Source: Moringa oleifera
Taxonomy: Eukaryota > Streptophyta > Magnoliopsida > Brassicales > Moringaceae
NCBI GenBank assembly: GCA_021397835.1
Contig: JAJFZO010000889.1
Coordinates: 2,046,001 to 2,110,000 of the forward strand
Length of the DNA stretch: 64,000 nt
Reading direction: 5' to 3'
The first letter of the stretch is position 1. Every line of letters begins with the position of its first letter. Positions 24,117 to 36,504 of the stretch are shown one piece after another. Below the pieces are notes generated by a model that was not told the origin of the DNA, did not search any database, and saw only the letters and a program-made list of their open reading frames with translations. The position numbers and the translations under genes are program-made.

Positions 24117-24914
24117 TTTCTTCACTAATTATACTTCAGATGGTCTATCAGATTATTATATATTTGGGTTATTTTTTCTCTTCTTTAGATTTTTAGAATT
24201 CCACTTGCTTGCTTTGTTGTTAATCTTCTGAATTTTTACAGCAAGAAAAATAAAGATTTTGCTCATCAACTTGATGAATATGATTGAAATACTAATGGTT
24301 AAGTCAAGTACTTGTAAATCTTTTTAGATTTGGTATTCTAAATTTTATGCATGGTATCTCAAATTAGAACCAACATGCATGAATTTTAAACTTGATATTT
24401 ATTTTGTGCTCTATTATTGATTACTTAATTAACGTTTATATTAATAAATTGTATCTCGACAATAAAAACATGCTTTATACTATGTTGATTTAGGGTTTTA
24501 TACTTACAAAAGGAAAATCAAAGGAAAAACCAAGAGCAATTGTTTGTTGTCAAACCGGACTTACCCCTTAGAGCCTCCCCCCCAACAGCCACACGCATCG
24601 GATCTGGTCACACGTCAACCAACACAGACTATGAGAGGCAACGTTCTAACTTCAGCTAGATTACACAGCCTAAGACCAACTATCTAGGCTATTTGATCAG
24701 ACTAAGTCGTCTTACAGGACGCTCTCGTCGTCTTTCACGTCTCTACAAGGTAATTGCTTCAGATGATGCACAAGGTCTAGCCTTATTCGGTCGGATTGCG
24801 ATTTGAGAAAGGCTTTGGCCTCAACAACAAAAAGCATATTGTGAGAGGGCAATTTCCTAATTTTGGCCACTGCTTCATCCCACTAAGAAATAACAAAGGA
24901 ACAAGAATGGAAAA
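24117..24914. other. Gene-free stretch
   Basis: The first part is AT-rich. A less AT-rich block at 24540-24800 (with cctcccccccaacagcc) shows no family signature on either strand. Confidence 0.5.
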
Positions 24915-25335
24915 AGCAATAATATGATGTTTGTTCATTTTTATCAGGCGTACAAAGTATATTATCATTTTTTAATCATGTTTATTTATTATCTATTTTA
25001 GCGTTGATATTATATGGATAAGGTGTCGTGTGTATCTTAGTTAAATAAAAAATTTAGATTGATGAATGATTATTACAAAATTGACCCATTTATTTTTGTT
25101 TAATTTGCATAATTTCATATTTATTTACAAGACTCTTTTTCAATTATTATGTGTGTGTTTGTTTGCCCAACAAAGGGTTCTGGTACATTTCAATTCAGAA
25201 TAATATGGAGTAATTGATTTGAGCATGCTACTCTGATAAGTTTATCTATCCAAAAGATGATAGATTTATTGAAAATTGGCGTGTTTTATGCCTTTGTTGC
25301 ATGTGATGTATCGTAATTGTATATTATATTTTTGT
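24915..25335 (+). repeat. Direct repeat A (without transporter fragment)
   Basis: It matches 27531-28510 in two blocks. The first holds 'tttgttcattttta..tttatttatt..gttgatattatatgg' (24930-25012), and the second holds 'tttgcataattt..atatttatttacaagac' and on to 'aattg..gtgttttatgcc' (25105-25320). Between the blocks this copy has about 100 bases where repeat B has the HAK/KUP fragment. Confidence 0.7.
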
Positions 25336-27530
25336 GAAAAGGAGAGTTTATTATAATGATACACTTGGATTTTAAAATTAAAATATTTTGCTTAATTAAG
25401 TATATTCTAATTATCATATTAATAATATAAAATAAATCATGATATATCATATCCACACACAAGTATATAAATTATGCTGATATTATTAAATGTTTTTTTA
25501 TCAAAACACTAAATAATATCCACTAATATCTATTCAAAGAATAATGAGAATGTTATTCAAAATTGATATGAAATAAAATAAATTATGATTTATGCATTAT
25601 ATATGACATATAAATATTATATTTTTAAATTATTTAAAATAAAAATTTTAAAAATTATTAATAAATATTAATGTTAATGTACACATAAAACACGTGAACT
25701 ACTATAATAATATATTTATTTATAATGCTGAAACAATATTTAAAGTTGAAAAATAATGCTATATTCCCTAATATGAAAGTGCCAACATTATATTACTCAT
25801 TTTTTTATTAATTGATCAAATAAATTAATAATAAAATAAACTAATTTAAATTCTAAATTCTGTAAACATGACATATGATTACTATAACTCAAATTTATAA
25901 TTTTAAAGCGCTAACATTTCATAGCTTAGATATATAATACTACTAAATAACATTAAATCTTAAAATTAGTCTAATTATATTTGCCTAACTTTAAAGTGCT
26001 AACATAATATATACAACATTCAATTATTTTGCTATTTAATCAACTTAAATTTATAAAAATAAACTCTAACCATAATATTTAAAATTATAAATGCAATGCA
26101 AAGTTAATCCATCTATATTTTCTAATTTTAAAGTGCTAACATTATAATATCTATTATTTTATTAATTGACAAACCAATACCACAAACTATTAACTAAATT
26201 TAAAAATTAATCTAACTGTATTTACATTGTACAACTTTCAATATTTTTGCTATTTGATCAACTTAAATTTCTAAAAATAAAGTATAATATCGATGTCTAA
26301 AATTGGCTTAATGCAACGAGTTTAACTATATTCTCTAATTTTAAAATGCTAATGTTACAATATCTAACTTATTTAACAATTGAAAAACTAAATTTATAAT
26401 ATCATAAACAAACTAAATTTATAATATCATAAACTATTAATTAAATCCAAAAAATTCCTAAATATAGTAAGAGATTAATCAAGACTAACATGTAAACTCA
26501 CTTTTCAATATCAATAACAATTTTAAATTTAAAAATTACACAAATATAATATAAATTTATATTAATATTTTTAGTAAGTGTAAATATTTTTGTTAAAAAA
26601 TTTGTTAATGATTTTTTAAATTTGCTTCTGATTCCATCTTCTTCTAAAAAAATAATTAATAATATCATAAATATTTTAAAGAAAAAATAATAAAACATCA
26701 ATCAATTAACTAAAAAATGATCAAATAAATTACATAAATGCAAGGTACGCTTCAATTGAACAAAACCTATGAAAAGAAAGAATTTTTTTTAGAGAGAATT
26801 TTTTTTTTAAAGAGAGAAAATAATGTGAGTAAGAAATAATGGGTATGCATTTTTCTTTTAAAAAACACTTATTCAAGGCAAATCTGTGATGATTTTAATA
26901 ATTTTGAAGTAAATTGCAATGAAAATGGACCGATTTGAGTAAAATTTAAAGACTGGAGAGAGAGAGAAAGAGAGAAAGGGGCAACAGCACTGAGCTATAC
27001 AAGGAAGAAACTCTCTGTTTTTGTATTAGGAGGACAACATTTATCCTCCATTGCTTAGGAACCAAGGATAAAGGTGGTTTTTATTATTCTTGGTTCCTAG
27101 AAAACAAGGATAAAGCTAGTTTTCGAAAAGGCTTTTATCGTTAGTTTCTGAGGATTGAACCAAAAATAAAAAGTTATTTTATTATCAATTCCTAATATTT
27201 GCGATGATAAAGACCCTTTAAATTAAATTTGGGGTTTTGTCCTTTATTATCATACAACCAAAGGATAAAATCCATCTTTTATTAATTGTTCTTTAACAAT
27301 CGAAAATGAAAACATCTATTTATGGATGGTCTTTTTAGAATCGATGATATATATACCACATTTTAAAGTTTTATTAATAATTATTTATAAAATCGTATGT
27401 TCATCTGATTTATTTTATTGATGATTTTTTTGATACAATTATCAATTTTAAGATGTATTCCAATCGGTTTATATATATATAGTAATGATTTAACCGTTGC
27501 TTTAGTTAATTAAAAAAATTAAAATATATA
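25336..27530. other. AT-rich spacer between repeats A and B
   Basis: No gene is visible. It holds the tandem-like repeats at 25780-26460 and a GA-rich patch at 26955-26985. At 26990-27310 the words 'aaccaaggataaag', 'aacaaggataaag' and 'caaaggataaaat' recur, as in subterminal regions of some DNA transposons. Confidence 0.5.
25780..26460. repeat. Imperfect tandem repeats, AT-rich
   Basis: The word 'aaagtgctaacatt' or a variant occurs near 25775, 25908, 25995, 26130 and 26345. The last two units are the clearest, with a period of about 215 bases. Both contain 'gctattt(a/g)atcaacttaaattt', 'taaaaataaa', 'aatgca' and 'ctctaattttaaa(g/a)tgcta'. No coding potential. Confidence 0.7.
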
Positions 27531-28510
27531 TCTAATAATATAATATTTGTTCATTGTTACCAAGATTTAAAGTAGATTTATATGCTTTTGTAATGTATTC
27601 ATTTATTACCTATTTCTATGTTGATATTACATGGCAAACGTGCCTGCGTTACACTCGGTGCTTGTTTTCATCTCCGTTAAGTCTCTCCCCATTAGCAAAG
27701 TCCTCCAGGAGGAGCGCTTCCTCTTCCGGAGAGTGCAACCTAAGGAGCTTAACGTGTTCCGTTGCGTCGCGAGGTATGGATACACCGACGTGCGTAACGA
27801 GGACGAGCCGTTTGAGAGAATGCTGATTGAGAAACTCAAGTAATTCGTACGAGAAGATTTTAGGGCATCTCGACTGAACGTTAATGGCGATCGTCATCAA
27901 GAGGACGGAGAAGTGGATGGTGACGGATCGATTAACAACGGTGAGAATAATCATGAACAGGAAGATCACGATGTTGGTGAAGAAGATGGGGAAGAGGAGG
28001 CGATGGAGAAGGAAATTGAAGCGGTGGATGCGGCGTCGAACGCCGGCGTTGTTCACTTGATCGGCGAATCTGAAGTGGTGGCGGCAAGAGGAAGTGGGTT
28101 AGCGAAGAGGGTTCTCATAGATTATGTGTAATTTCTTGAAGAAGAATCTGAGACAAAGCGATAAAGTGTTTGATATTCCTCACAAGCGAATGCTCAAAGT
28201 CGGAATGACTTACCAGCTCTGAAGAAGAAGGATTCAGCATGAGGAACAAACATTCATTAATATTTTTGCATAATTTTTATATTTATTTACAAGACTTTTT
28301 TGCAAACTTATGTGCATTTTCCTGCTTAAATGGGATTATTGTATATTTTAATTTAGAATGCAAAGTATTTGATTTATACGCCCTAATCTAGCAATTTTAT
28401 TTGTCGAAGGAGAAAGATTTGTCCAAAATTGGTGCACTTTATATGTTCACTTCATGCCATAGATCATACTTACATGTTACATTGTAATTGTCATATTAAT
28501 TACTTACTTT
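27531..28510 (+). repeat. Direct repeat B (carrying the HAK/KUP fragment)
   Basis: The flanks on both sides of the transporter fragment match repeat A at 24915-25335 in the same order and orientation. The left block ends at 'gttgatattacatgg' just where the HAK reading begins. The right block begins near 28258 after a short piece of probable HAK 3' sequence. Confidence 0.7.
27631..28222 (+). pseudogene. HAK/KUP potassium transporter, last-exon fragment
   Basis: This is the C-terminal cytosolic part of a HAK/KUP/KT potassium transporter. The reading begins with ANVPALHSVLVFISVKSLPI, continues with EERFLFRRVQPKELNVFRCV and ARYGYTDVRNEDEPFERMLI, then an acidic variable stretch, and ends with VVHLIGESEV, GLAKRVLIDYV and, after a frame change, FDIPHKRMLKVGMTYQL. 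Damage: an in-frame TAA at 27841, where the family has a Glu-like position, and a net shift of +1 at about 28129. All membrane segments (normally 10-15, upstream) are missing, and no upstream exon is nearby. It is a dead fragment. Family assignment is very secure; subfamily is not decided. Confidence 0.93.
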
Positions 28511-29463
28511 ATTTCTATGTTGCAACTTTAATTAAACTAATAACAATGATACCATTAAAGTCAAGATAGAAAACAATTATAAGAGATGACGGCAAGATCA
28601 AAAATCTGTTCTTCAGATAGCCGATATGGATATGGCACTTTGCGGGTGTGAACTCAATCTCATATGCTCAAGCACTCCTAATGAAATGAAGCACTACATG
28701 CTAAACAGAAAAAATTTAATGATGTAACCATTAAATGTACCACGGGAGAAGATAAACTTAATGAAAGAAAAGAGTGGGAGTGTAAGTCAACTTACATAAC
28801 CATCAAAGCTATATTGCTTTAATCTTAGACATGGGCATGGACTAGTACATCAAATTATCTCAAGTCAGGAATCTTTCAGACCAAAAAAAAAAACTCAGAG
28901 AAATCAAATTGCATTTGCAAGCAAGCAACACTAACATGTGTCTGTAGAGCCTGTTATTCCTAGAGATAAGCAAGACAAGCAAGTGCTATCCTGTCCTGAC
29001 ACTAATAAACAGGATGCAATTCAGCTGCAACACTGCAACTTTTTCTAAATAAAAACCAGGTTTTCTTTTCTGACTTTGTTCTCCCTGGAAGAAGCACAAC
29101 TTCTCAAAATCTGACTGGTCCAGTCCTGGAAGATTTCCAATATTCTTCATAAGAACATCATCAAGAATATAACAGCAAGCTTTTGTTGAGTTCCACCCAA
29201 TGAGGTAAAAATGCATACACTAAAACACCCAAAATAATAATAATAATAATAATAATAATAAAGACAAAACAAAACAGGTGAAACAAGGAGTATTTTTCAA
29301 GTGCCATATTATATGTATAAAATTATGAAGGCACATTTTCCTTTTAAAACTCTGATGAGATTTTAGCTTTAAAATTTTGTCGTCACTGAAAGATAAGATG
29401 GACCTCAACTTACAACAGGAGGTAGGGACCTACACCAGGTTGATTAACACATGGGGAGATAAT
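28511..29463. other. Spacer and 3' untranslated region of the receptor kinase gene
   Basis: No further gene is seen. The part next to the stop codon at 29464 (about 28900-29463) probably holds the 3' UTR of the minus-strand kinase gene. It includes the (AAT)n run at 29232-29262. Confidence 0.5.
29232..29262. repeat. (AAT)n microsatellite
   Basis: About ten AAT units lie in the presumed 3' UTR of the receptor kinase gene. Confidence 0.95.
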
Positions 29464-32400
29464 TTATCTTCCACCAGAGAGTTCAATGGCATCCTGGTTG
29501 TACACTGAATCTTCTCCCCAGTCAAATCTTCTCTGCATTCGCTCATACTCCTGTCTGCGATTAACTTCATCGTGCTGCCATTCTTCCCACCTCTCAGCCA
29601 GGCCCTCTCCTTCCAGCATCCGCACCACCTCTGACATTGCTGGACGGTCCTCTGGAGATGCTTGAGTACAGAGCAATGCAACTTGAATCATTGTCTCCAC
29701 CTCCTCGATGTTGTAGCTCTTGTTAAGGTTTTTATCCACAATGGCATCCAGTCTTTTCTCCCTCTCCAGTTTCTTGACCTATACATGTAAATAATCAACA
29801 AAACCAGTGAGTAAAAAAATTGACAATGTGCAAAGCCTTGAAAATAATCATAATAGAACAAACCACCACATCAAACCCATTTCCACATTTGATCAACTAG
29901 TAATGCATAAAAGTTATCTTACATGGTCAAGCAATAAAACATCATCTTCTTCTTCCAGGCGTGAAAAGTCAATTGCTCGTTGACCCGTCACAAGCTCCAG
30001 AAGCATTATCCCATAACCAAAAACATCAGTTCTCTCTGATGATTTCCCAGTTGACAAATATTCAGGTGCTATATGGCCCATGGTTCCACGAACTTGTGTT
30101 GTCACATTACTCTTCCTGACATCCACTAATTTTGCCAGGCCAAAGTCACCAACAACAGCTTCAAAGTCTTCATCCAGTAACACATTAGCAGCCTTTACAT
30201 CACGATGGATAATCTTCGGATTGCAATGTTCATGAAGATATTCCAGCCCACGTGCTGCACCTAAGGCCACTCGTTTTCTTGTTGGCCAATCTAGAACAGG
30301 CTCACCAGGCTTAATTTCTGCATCGTGAGTCAACATCAGACAAACATGATCAAAATCAGACAAGCATCATCACAGAGGCTTCTTCAAACTTATTGAACAC
30401 CAAAATTCATGCATAGCCACTACAACACAAACACTTTAGTATCATTGTTTTGAAGTAACATGGCTACAACTGTCTTAACCCAGATTACATCAGACTATAG
30501 GTGAATGCCTTTGTGTAATTCATAATATACAACCAGAAAGTGGGGCTTGTGAATGTATGGGGACAGACATCTATACTCAGAAGAATTGTTTCAAAAATCA
30601 CAAGGTAAATCACAAAAAGGTTTTTCAGTTCAAGTGACAAATACAGTTGTATCCGCCGGTTTCAAGAACCTAAAGTTGCATTCCTCGGATATAATAAAAT
30701 TTAGTATGCAGTTAAAACAAAATCTAGCACATCAATTAGAGTTAACGTAATGACAAAACAAATCTACGTCAGCTTTCAACGTCATCCTTTTACATGTAAC
30801 GCACTCATTAGCTTTAAAGAACAGTTATGACACCCACACAGAGTTTATATTATTTTCTTCTTTTGTAATATATCGACTTTGAGTACAGTTTAAGAAACAA
30901 ATAATTAAAGAAGTGATACCTCGTAGACGGTAAGCCACACTTAAATTCTGCATAAATGGATAAACCAAAAGGCGTTCCGTTGGCGTTGTGCAAAAGCCAA
31001 TCAACCGTAACAGATTCCTGTGAACAGCTACACTTATCATCTCAACTTCCCGTTGGAAAGCTGCATCTCCTCCAGGACTTTCAAAATCAGTCAATCGCTT
31101 CACAGCAACTTTTGTGTTATCAGCAAGCACTCCTTTATAAACCTTTCCAAAACCACCCTGTCCAAGTACATTTTTTTCACTGAAGTTATCTGTAGCCAAT
31201 TGTAGTTCCCGCCATGCAAATCTTTTCAACTGACCAAACGCAATTCTTCGGTCAACTTCACCTGGGCATAGAGTACCAGAACTTCAAAACAAATTTGCTA
31301 ATAGATCCTTAGGTTTTTATTCCTTTTAGAACAACACTTCAACATACAACAAGGGCTTGAAGCATGTACAGGCTATACAGACCAGTATGCAGACTAGACT
31401 GTTTTATACAGCAAAAACCCACCACATCGTGAACTATAAATTACAACATTTTGGATTTGAAAAATCACCGTCATCACTAATTGGAGGTGCACATTAAGTA
31501 GCCACCAAGACTCTACCTTCTCAATGGGTTAATTTTTTTTTCTTTTTTTTTTCCCCTTAAACAGGGGACTTCGTTATGAGGTTAAATAAATGCATGATTC
31601 TCTATTATTATGTTAAATGATAGTTATATATTTATTTAAAAATGTTCAGGATTTACTACATGTTAGATATTAATTACATTAGCACGGTGCAATGCATTAG
31701 TTGTTGTTAATTGGTGTTTAAAACGTTTCATGTACACATACATTAAATCCAACAATCAAATTGGATCACCTCACTTCTAAGTCATGCATCAACCTCTATC
31801 TATGCTAAGTAAAACAAAGCACAACCTGCAACATCTACAAATACTTCACGCTTGTAGCCTTTATGTCTACTCTTGCACAAGAAAAACAGCAAGCCTCCAA
31901 AAAGAAGGACTGTAAGCCCTCCAACAATTCCAACTATCATTCCAACTTTAGGCTTCTGTGAAGCACCTGAAAAAAGAGGGAAGCCTTGGTAACTTTTGCC
32001 AAGTTAAAAAATGTTTAAAAAGAAAGAGCTGGACCCCAGAAAACATTGAACACCACACTCACACAACAGTCTGTGTGTACATAAAGCAATAACAATTCTA
32101 AATAGTTAAATACCTGAATCATCACCCTCAGATTCACAAGGGTGAATCAACCCTTCGCCACAATTCAAGTTGTTTCCTGTAAAACTGAAACAAACAAAGA
32201 CAAAACTGACGAGTTTTAATGTAACTCAATAATCCCCAATATGTGATTAAATGACTGCTTTAATTTGGTGTTAAAAAGGCACTAATCAGGTCATTCATAC
32301 TTGTACTTCTGAATATTGAATAAACGCTCAGGAATGCGACCGCTGAGTTTATTGGAATCAAGCTGACTGCAAAAGACAGTTCAACAATACCATTGAGAAC

Positions 32401-34105
32401 TCCAAAAAAGGTCAAAGAAAAAGTGGGAGAGATGCAGAGAGGAGTTCTATGTAAGTTATACACCACCATTAAAGCTGTTATACCAGGGAATCCCTGGGGG
32501 AATGACCACTTACATATTGATCAAGTTTGTAAGATTCGAGAGTGACTCAGGGATAGTTCCATTCAGTTGGTTCTGACTCAACGTCCTGCTTGGATGAAGA
32601 GGGGACGAGGCAAACTATGACATTGTTCTGAAAAAATTTATAGAAGATTCTAAACTAAAAGGAACAGCGGTGGATTACTTACAAGAACTGAAGCTTTTTA
32701 AGATTACCAAGGGAAGATGGTATTTCACCAATCAAATTATTATTTTCCAAATCCAAGCTGTTTAAACCAGTCAAATTTCCAAGCTCCATAGGTATCTGAC
32801 CGCCAATGCCATTTCCTTTCAATGTACTGCATGACAAACATAGATTATATTAGAGATAAGCTTACAACCATTATTATAAGACTCTGCAAAATACTCCAAA
32901 GTTCCAGATATCTGACAAGCTAAAAAAGACGACTTTATTACAACAAGATCGGCATCCTTGTGGCAGAGCACTATCCACCAACAAAATGAAACCCCAAAAT
33001 GAATAATGCCCGGTGGGCGAATTTCATCAGAGAGCAGCGATAGAGAATTACATTCTATAAGGTTAGTACTATATCATAACAAAGTAGAGGAATATTATAA
33101 GTTACCTTTTTAGAAACTAAAAAATAGTGCCTCAGGAAACCCATGCGTATTAACTATTGCACTTCACATATTAATAGCAAATGCAGGGTGCTCAAATATA
33201 CTTCCCACTTACAGTGTCAAGAGAGTTTTTAAAACTCCTATTTTAGGTGACAAGGTTCCAGACAAGTTCATGGCTGATAGAGTTCTGCAAAAACATATGT
33301 AACTATAAGCATACCTATTGATAAGGTGACTGAAGAAGGCTAGTGAAACTATAAAGCATTAATTACGATGTTGCTACTTACACAGATAAGACATTGTTAC
33401 TGGAATCACAGATAATATTAGACCAAGTACATGGGTTAACTTGATTTGGATTCCAGTCTGTCAGTTGAGTTGCTGAAGCATGCAGTGAAAGCCTCAATGC
33501 GTACAGTGCTTCTCCTGAAACAGAAAACAGAGACATTCAAATTGAATCTAGCAACCCCCTTGCATTTTTCAGAAAATAATTATGCTCAAGCATAAATCAC
33601 ATGCGAAAGAGAGAATCTATTACAAATTGCCTCCTAAAGGCAACAGAAAGATAAATTCCATTATACCATAATAACTGCCTTCAATCATCTTTCTGCACCA
33701 GAAAAACAACCATACACCTAATTAAGTAATTAGCTTATGTCCCTCACAAAATGCAATATCCTCACAATTTAAAAGAGCGGGCACATCTTACATAATTTTC
33801 TTCCAGACTTAACTTAGTATCATTTCAATTGAAACAAAGTTAAGCCGATCACTACCTTACAATAATATTTCAAATTTACCCACCTCCTTCTTCTCAATCT
33901 TTTCTTTCCTTTCTCCACTTTTTCATTTCCTATTTACTCTTCTCCTTCATGATCTTCTCTTTCCTATTCGCATTAATGAGTGTAATAGATTTTTATGCTG
34001 TATAGATAAATAAAAATCAAATAAGAACAACATTATACCTTGAGCATCAGGCAATACCAAGGAACACAAGCAAGAGAATATCAAAGCAGCTAAAACCAGA
34101 GCCAT
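29464..34105 (-). CDS. LRR receptor-like Ser/Thr kinase, subfamily II (At5g10290-like), 11 exons
   Basis: A plasma-membrane receptor-like kinase of the LRR-II group. Exons (minus, in order) are 34105-34039, 33514-33382, 33284-33213, 32826-32683, 32585-32514, 32366-32301, 32184-32114, 31966-31826, 31261-30920, 30317-29923 and 29778-29464. All junctions are GT-AG, and the sum is 1818 bases or 605 aa. Residues 1-21 are a signal peptide ([20 protein letters not shown]). An N-terminal cap with [11 protein letters not shown] follows, then about five LRRs in 66-, 72- and 144-base exons, and a membrane span near 216-240. The kinase domain has its P-loop GQGGFGKV at 289-296, Lys310, HRD Asp409 and DFG Asp427, so it is an RD kinase likely to be active. 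The first Met gives a good signal peptide. Related Arabidopsis proteins are about 607-613 aa. The ligand is unknown. The gene appears intact. Confidence 0.96.
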
Positions 34106-35780
34106 CTTCAATGTTATCCACCCACGTGATCAACACGACAAAACAAGTGATTTCCTGACAATCATATTACTGAATCCCATCAATTAACTAAACTGTGGAT
34201 ATATAAATAGAATCAATTATGAAATAATGTTAAATTGACTGAAATATAACAAATAGCTTCTTCTGCCTTCATGGTTGTGCAGGCGCCAGGCCGCCTTGGG
34301 CGGGGGGTGGTGGGGGGTTGGGGTAGGTGTTGGATGATGTTTCTTGTTGTTAAGGAAATCTTGCGCCATATACTTCTCACAAAATGAACGTTTTGGATGC
34401 ATACATATGCAACCACATCTGAAACAAGTTAACAAGGAAGAACAGCTAATGTGTTTATTTACTGAGTTGTCATGTTTTCTTGGTTGACAAATAGCGTTCT
34501 ACAGACATTCTTTGTTCTCTATTTCAGTCAAGAATTGCGCAAACCCAATAATATGGTCTGCATGACAAGGATTTATGTTTTATAAGTCTATGAAATTTCA
34601 AAGAGAAATTCAGGCGCACTGCAGTTTAAGTTAGCTGAGGCAGGTCACTTTCACTATTTCAAGGTAGTCTTCCTTTCTAGAAATTCCTTCTGATCAGCAA
34701 CTGAACTTCAGAATTGTTATATGCTCAGCAATCTTAGGTCAAGTGAAAGGATAAAGAAAACCAAGGAATAAGGGCAATTATAAGCTCAGGATTATTAAAA
34801 AAAATCAGACCTGCTTTGACCAGTGATCACCATAACACACTATACAATGATTTTACTTTCAAGTCACAGTACAGGACTACCAGAGTTAAAAAGTTAAGCT
34901 GAAACCAAATTAGACTAACATCTTTTTCATCAGATCTTGCTTTCCACTCACAAGAACAGGCCAACATCATCCCAATGAAAACCCAGGGTCCTCCAACAAC
35001 TAGTTAACATGGATTTTGCTTCACAAAAAACAAACAAGTAAGAAACAAATCAAAGGGGGAAAGGCACAACAGTGCAATTTCACACGCTAAGAAAATTTGG
35101 AAATTTCCAGTCTCCCTAGGATGATGAAGGCTTGACCACTTGGGTAGGTCGAATTTTCTTATGGAAGTAGAAAAAGGAAATCAAAATTTAGCTAAAACAA
35201 AAGAAATGAGAAAAGAGTGCTGGAAGCTGTGGACCTACAGAACCCCTTGTTTAGTTGCTGAGAAACGACGAAGTCAAATTGCTTCAGAAAAATTTGCTCG
35301 GTTCCCAATCAATAAATCGCACAGCACTAAGAAAAAACATCCAAATTTCTTTGCAATTCCAAAAGCTTTTCTCATTAATCAAGCAGAGCTCAGACCTCAA
35401 CAAAGTTATAATTCCCAAGCCAAATGGACCAAAATTAGCAAAACCCAAAAACCAAAACAATATCACAATCAACTTAATGAAGAAAAGGCGGGATAGGACA
35501 TACAAAAAAAAAAAAAAAACAGAAAGAAGAGGTACCCTGGAGAGAAGAATCAGATTGAAGAAGAAATGGTGGGAACTTTCATGTTGATGGGTGGAATCAA
35601 TGAGAATCGGAGAGAATCAGATATTTCCTTTCTGTAAAAATCACTGAGCTCTGAAGAGCCTCCCTTTTCGAGGGTGGATTGAGCTGGCAAGTGAGAGAAA
35701 ATGGAGGTGACAATTTTTATCACCAAATCTCTCTCCAAGAGAAGAGAAGGTTCTGTCCCCTAGCCTTCTGTGTTCTCTTT
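34106..35780 (-). other. Upstream leader of the receptor kinase gene, with probable 5' UTR intron
   Basis: On the minus strand a good donor (ctccagg then gtacctc, about 35533) and an acceptor (attgtcag before gaaatc, about 34158) could bound a 1.4 kb leader intron. The acceptor lies about 50 bases before the ATG. This is inference from splice-site patterns. The candidate first exon (about 35534-35760) is followed upstream by a CT-rich stretch (35840-35865). A G-run block (ggggggtggtggggggttgggg, 34302-34325, plus strand) lies inside the putative intron. Confidence 0.4.
35550..35738 (-). other. Possible upstream ORF in the kinase leader
   Basis: A 62-codon frame begins MERDLVIKIV and ends MKVPTISSSI just before the proposed leader donor. 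If transcription starts upstream of 35738, ribosomes would meet it first. If transcription starts further in, only the last 10 codons from the internal Met remain. No homology is recognised. Confidence 0.25.
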
Positions 35781-36504
35781 CTTCCTTGTCTGTCCTCTAT
35801 CCTTTAATATTTCTAAGGAAACGCCCCGCAATCATAACTCTCTCTCTGTCTCTCTCCGCTTACTCCATTTGACCCTGTAGTGTAAGTTAGTGGTCCAAGG
35901 ATGCTCCGCTGCGTGACTTCTAAAAATGTGTTTTTTTGTGTTTGGCACTTTTCTCGCATGATTTTGCTGGAAATTTTTTGTCCTTACAACTGAGAAAATG
36001 GCTTTACCCTTGCCAGGTTCAACTCCCTCTTGCGTTGCCTACACCAAGTGAGCATATGCTGCCACTGCCACTGTATATATGCCACGTCATCATTCATATA
36101 AGATAAATCAAGCTGGAAAAACCCCCCAAAAAAAAAAAAAACTTATTTAGGTAGAGACTATTTGGCGTGAAGCAGGGGCCGCATATGACCCGAGGTTTGA
36201 TCTTTGTTTATTAAGATAAAGGCCTGGAAAAAACACCAAAACGTAATTTAATAATGGCTTAACTGTGCCCAAGAGGAAACAGAATTTCAAAGGAGTTTAT
36301 GGTTTTAATTGCACCAAATTAATTATTTTTTAAAAAAAATATGTATCATAATTGTTAATAAATAAATTTATAGATCATTGTTCTTAATTACAACAAATAA
36401 ATTTTTTCATATTTCATCCTATAAAAGAATTAGTGAAGATAATCATTGAAATGTGATGTCAATAATTAAATTTTTTATATTATTTTATATCATCATTTAA
36501 TCTC
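35781..36504. other. Promoter-side spacer of the receptor kinase gene
   Basis: A CT-rich patch lies at 35840-35865, then AT-rich sequence. No gene and no clear promoter element beyond AT-rich DNA. Confidence 0.4.

Noticed and set aside
27649..28056. 135-codon minus-strand ORF
   Set aside because: It is antisense to the HAK/KUP fragment, whose plus-strand reading is a strong family match.
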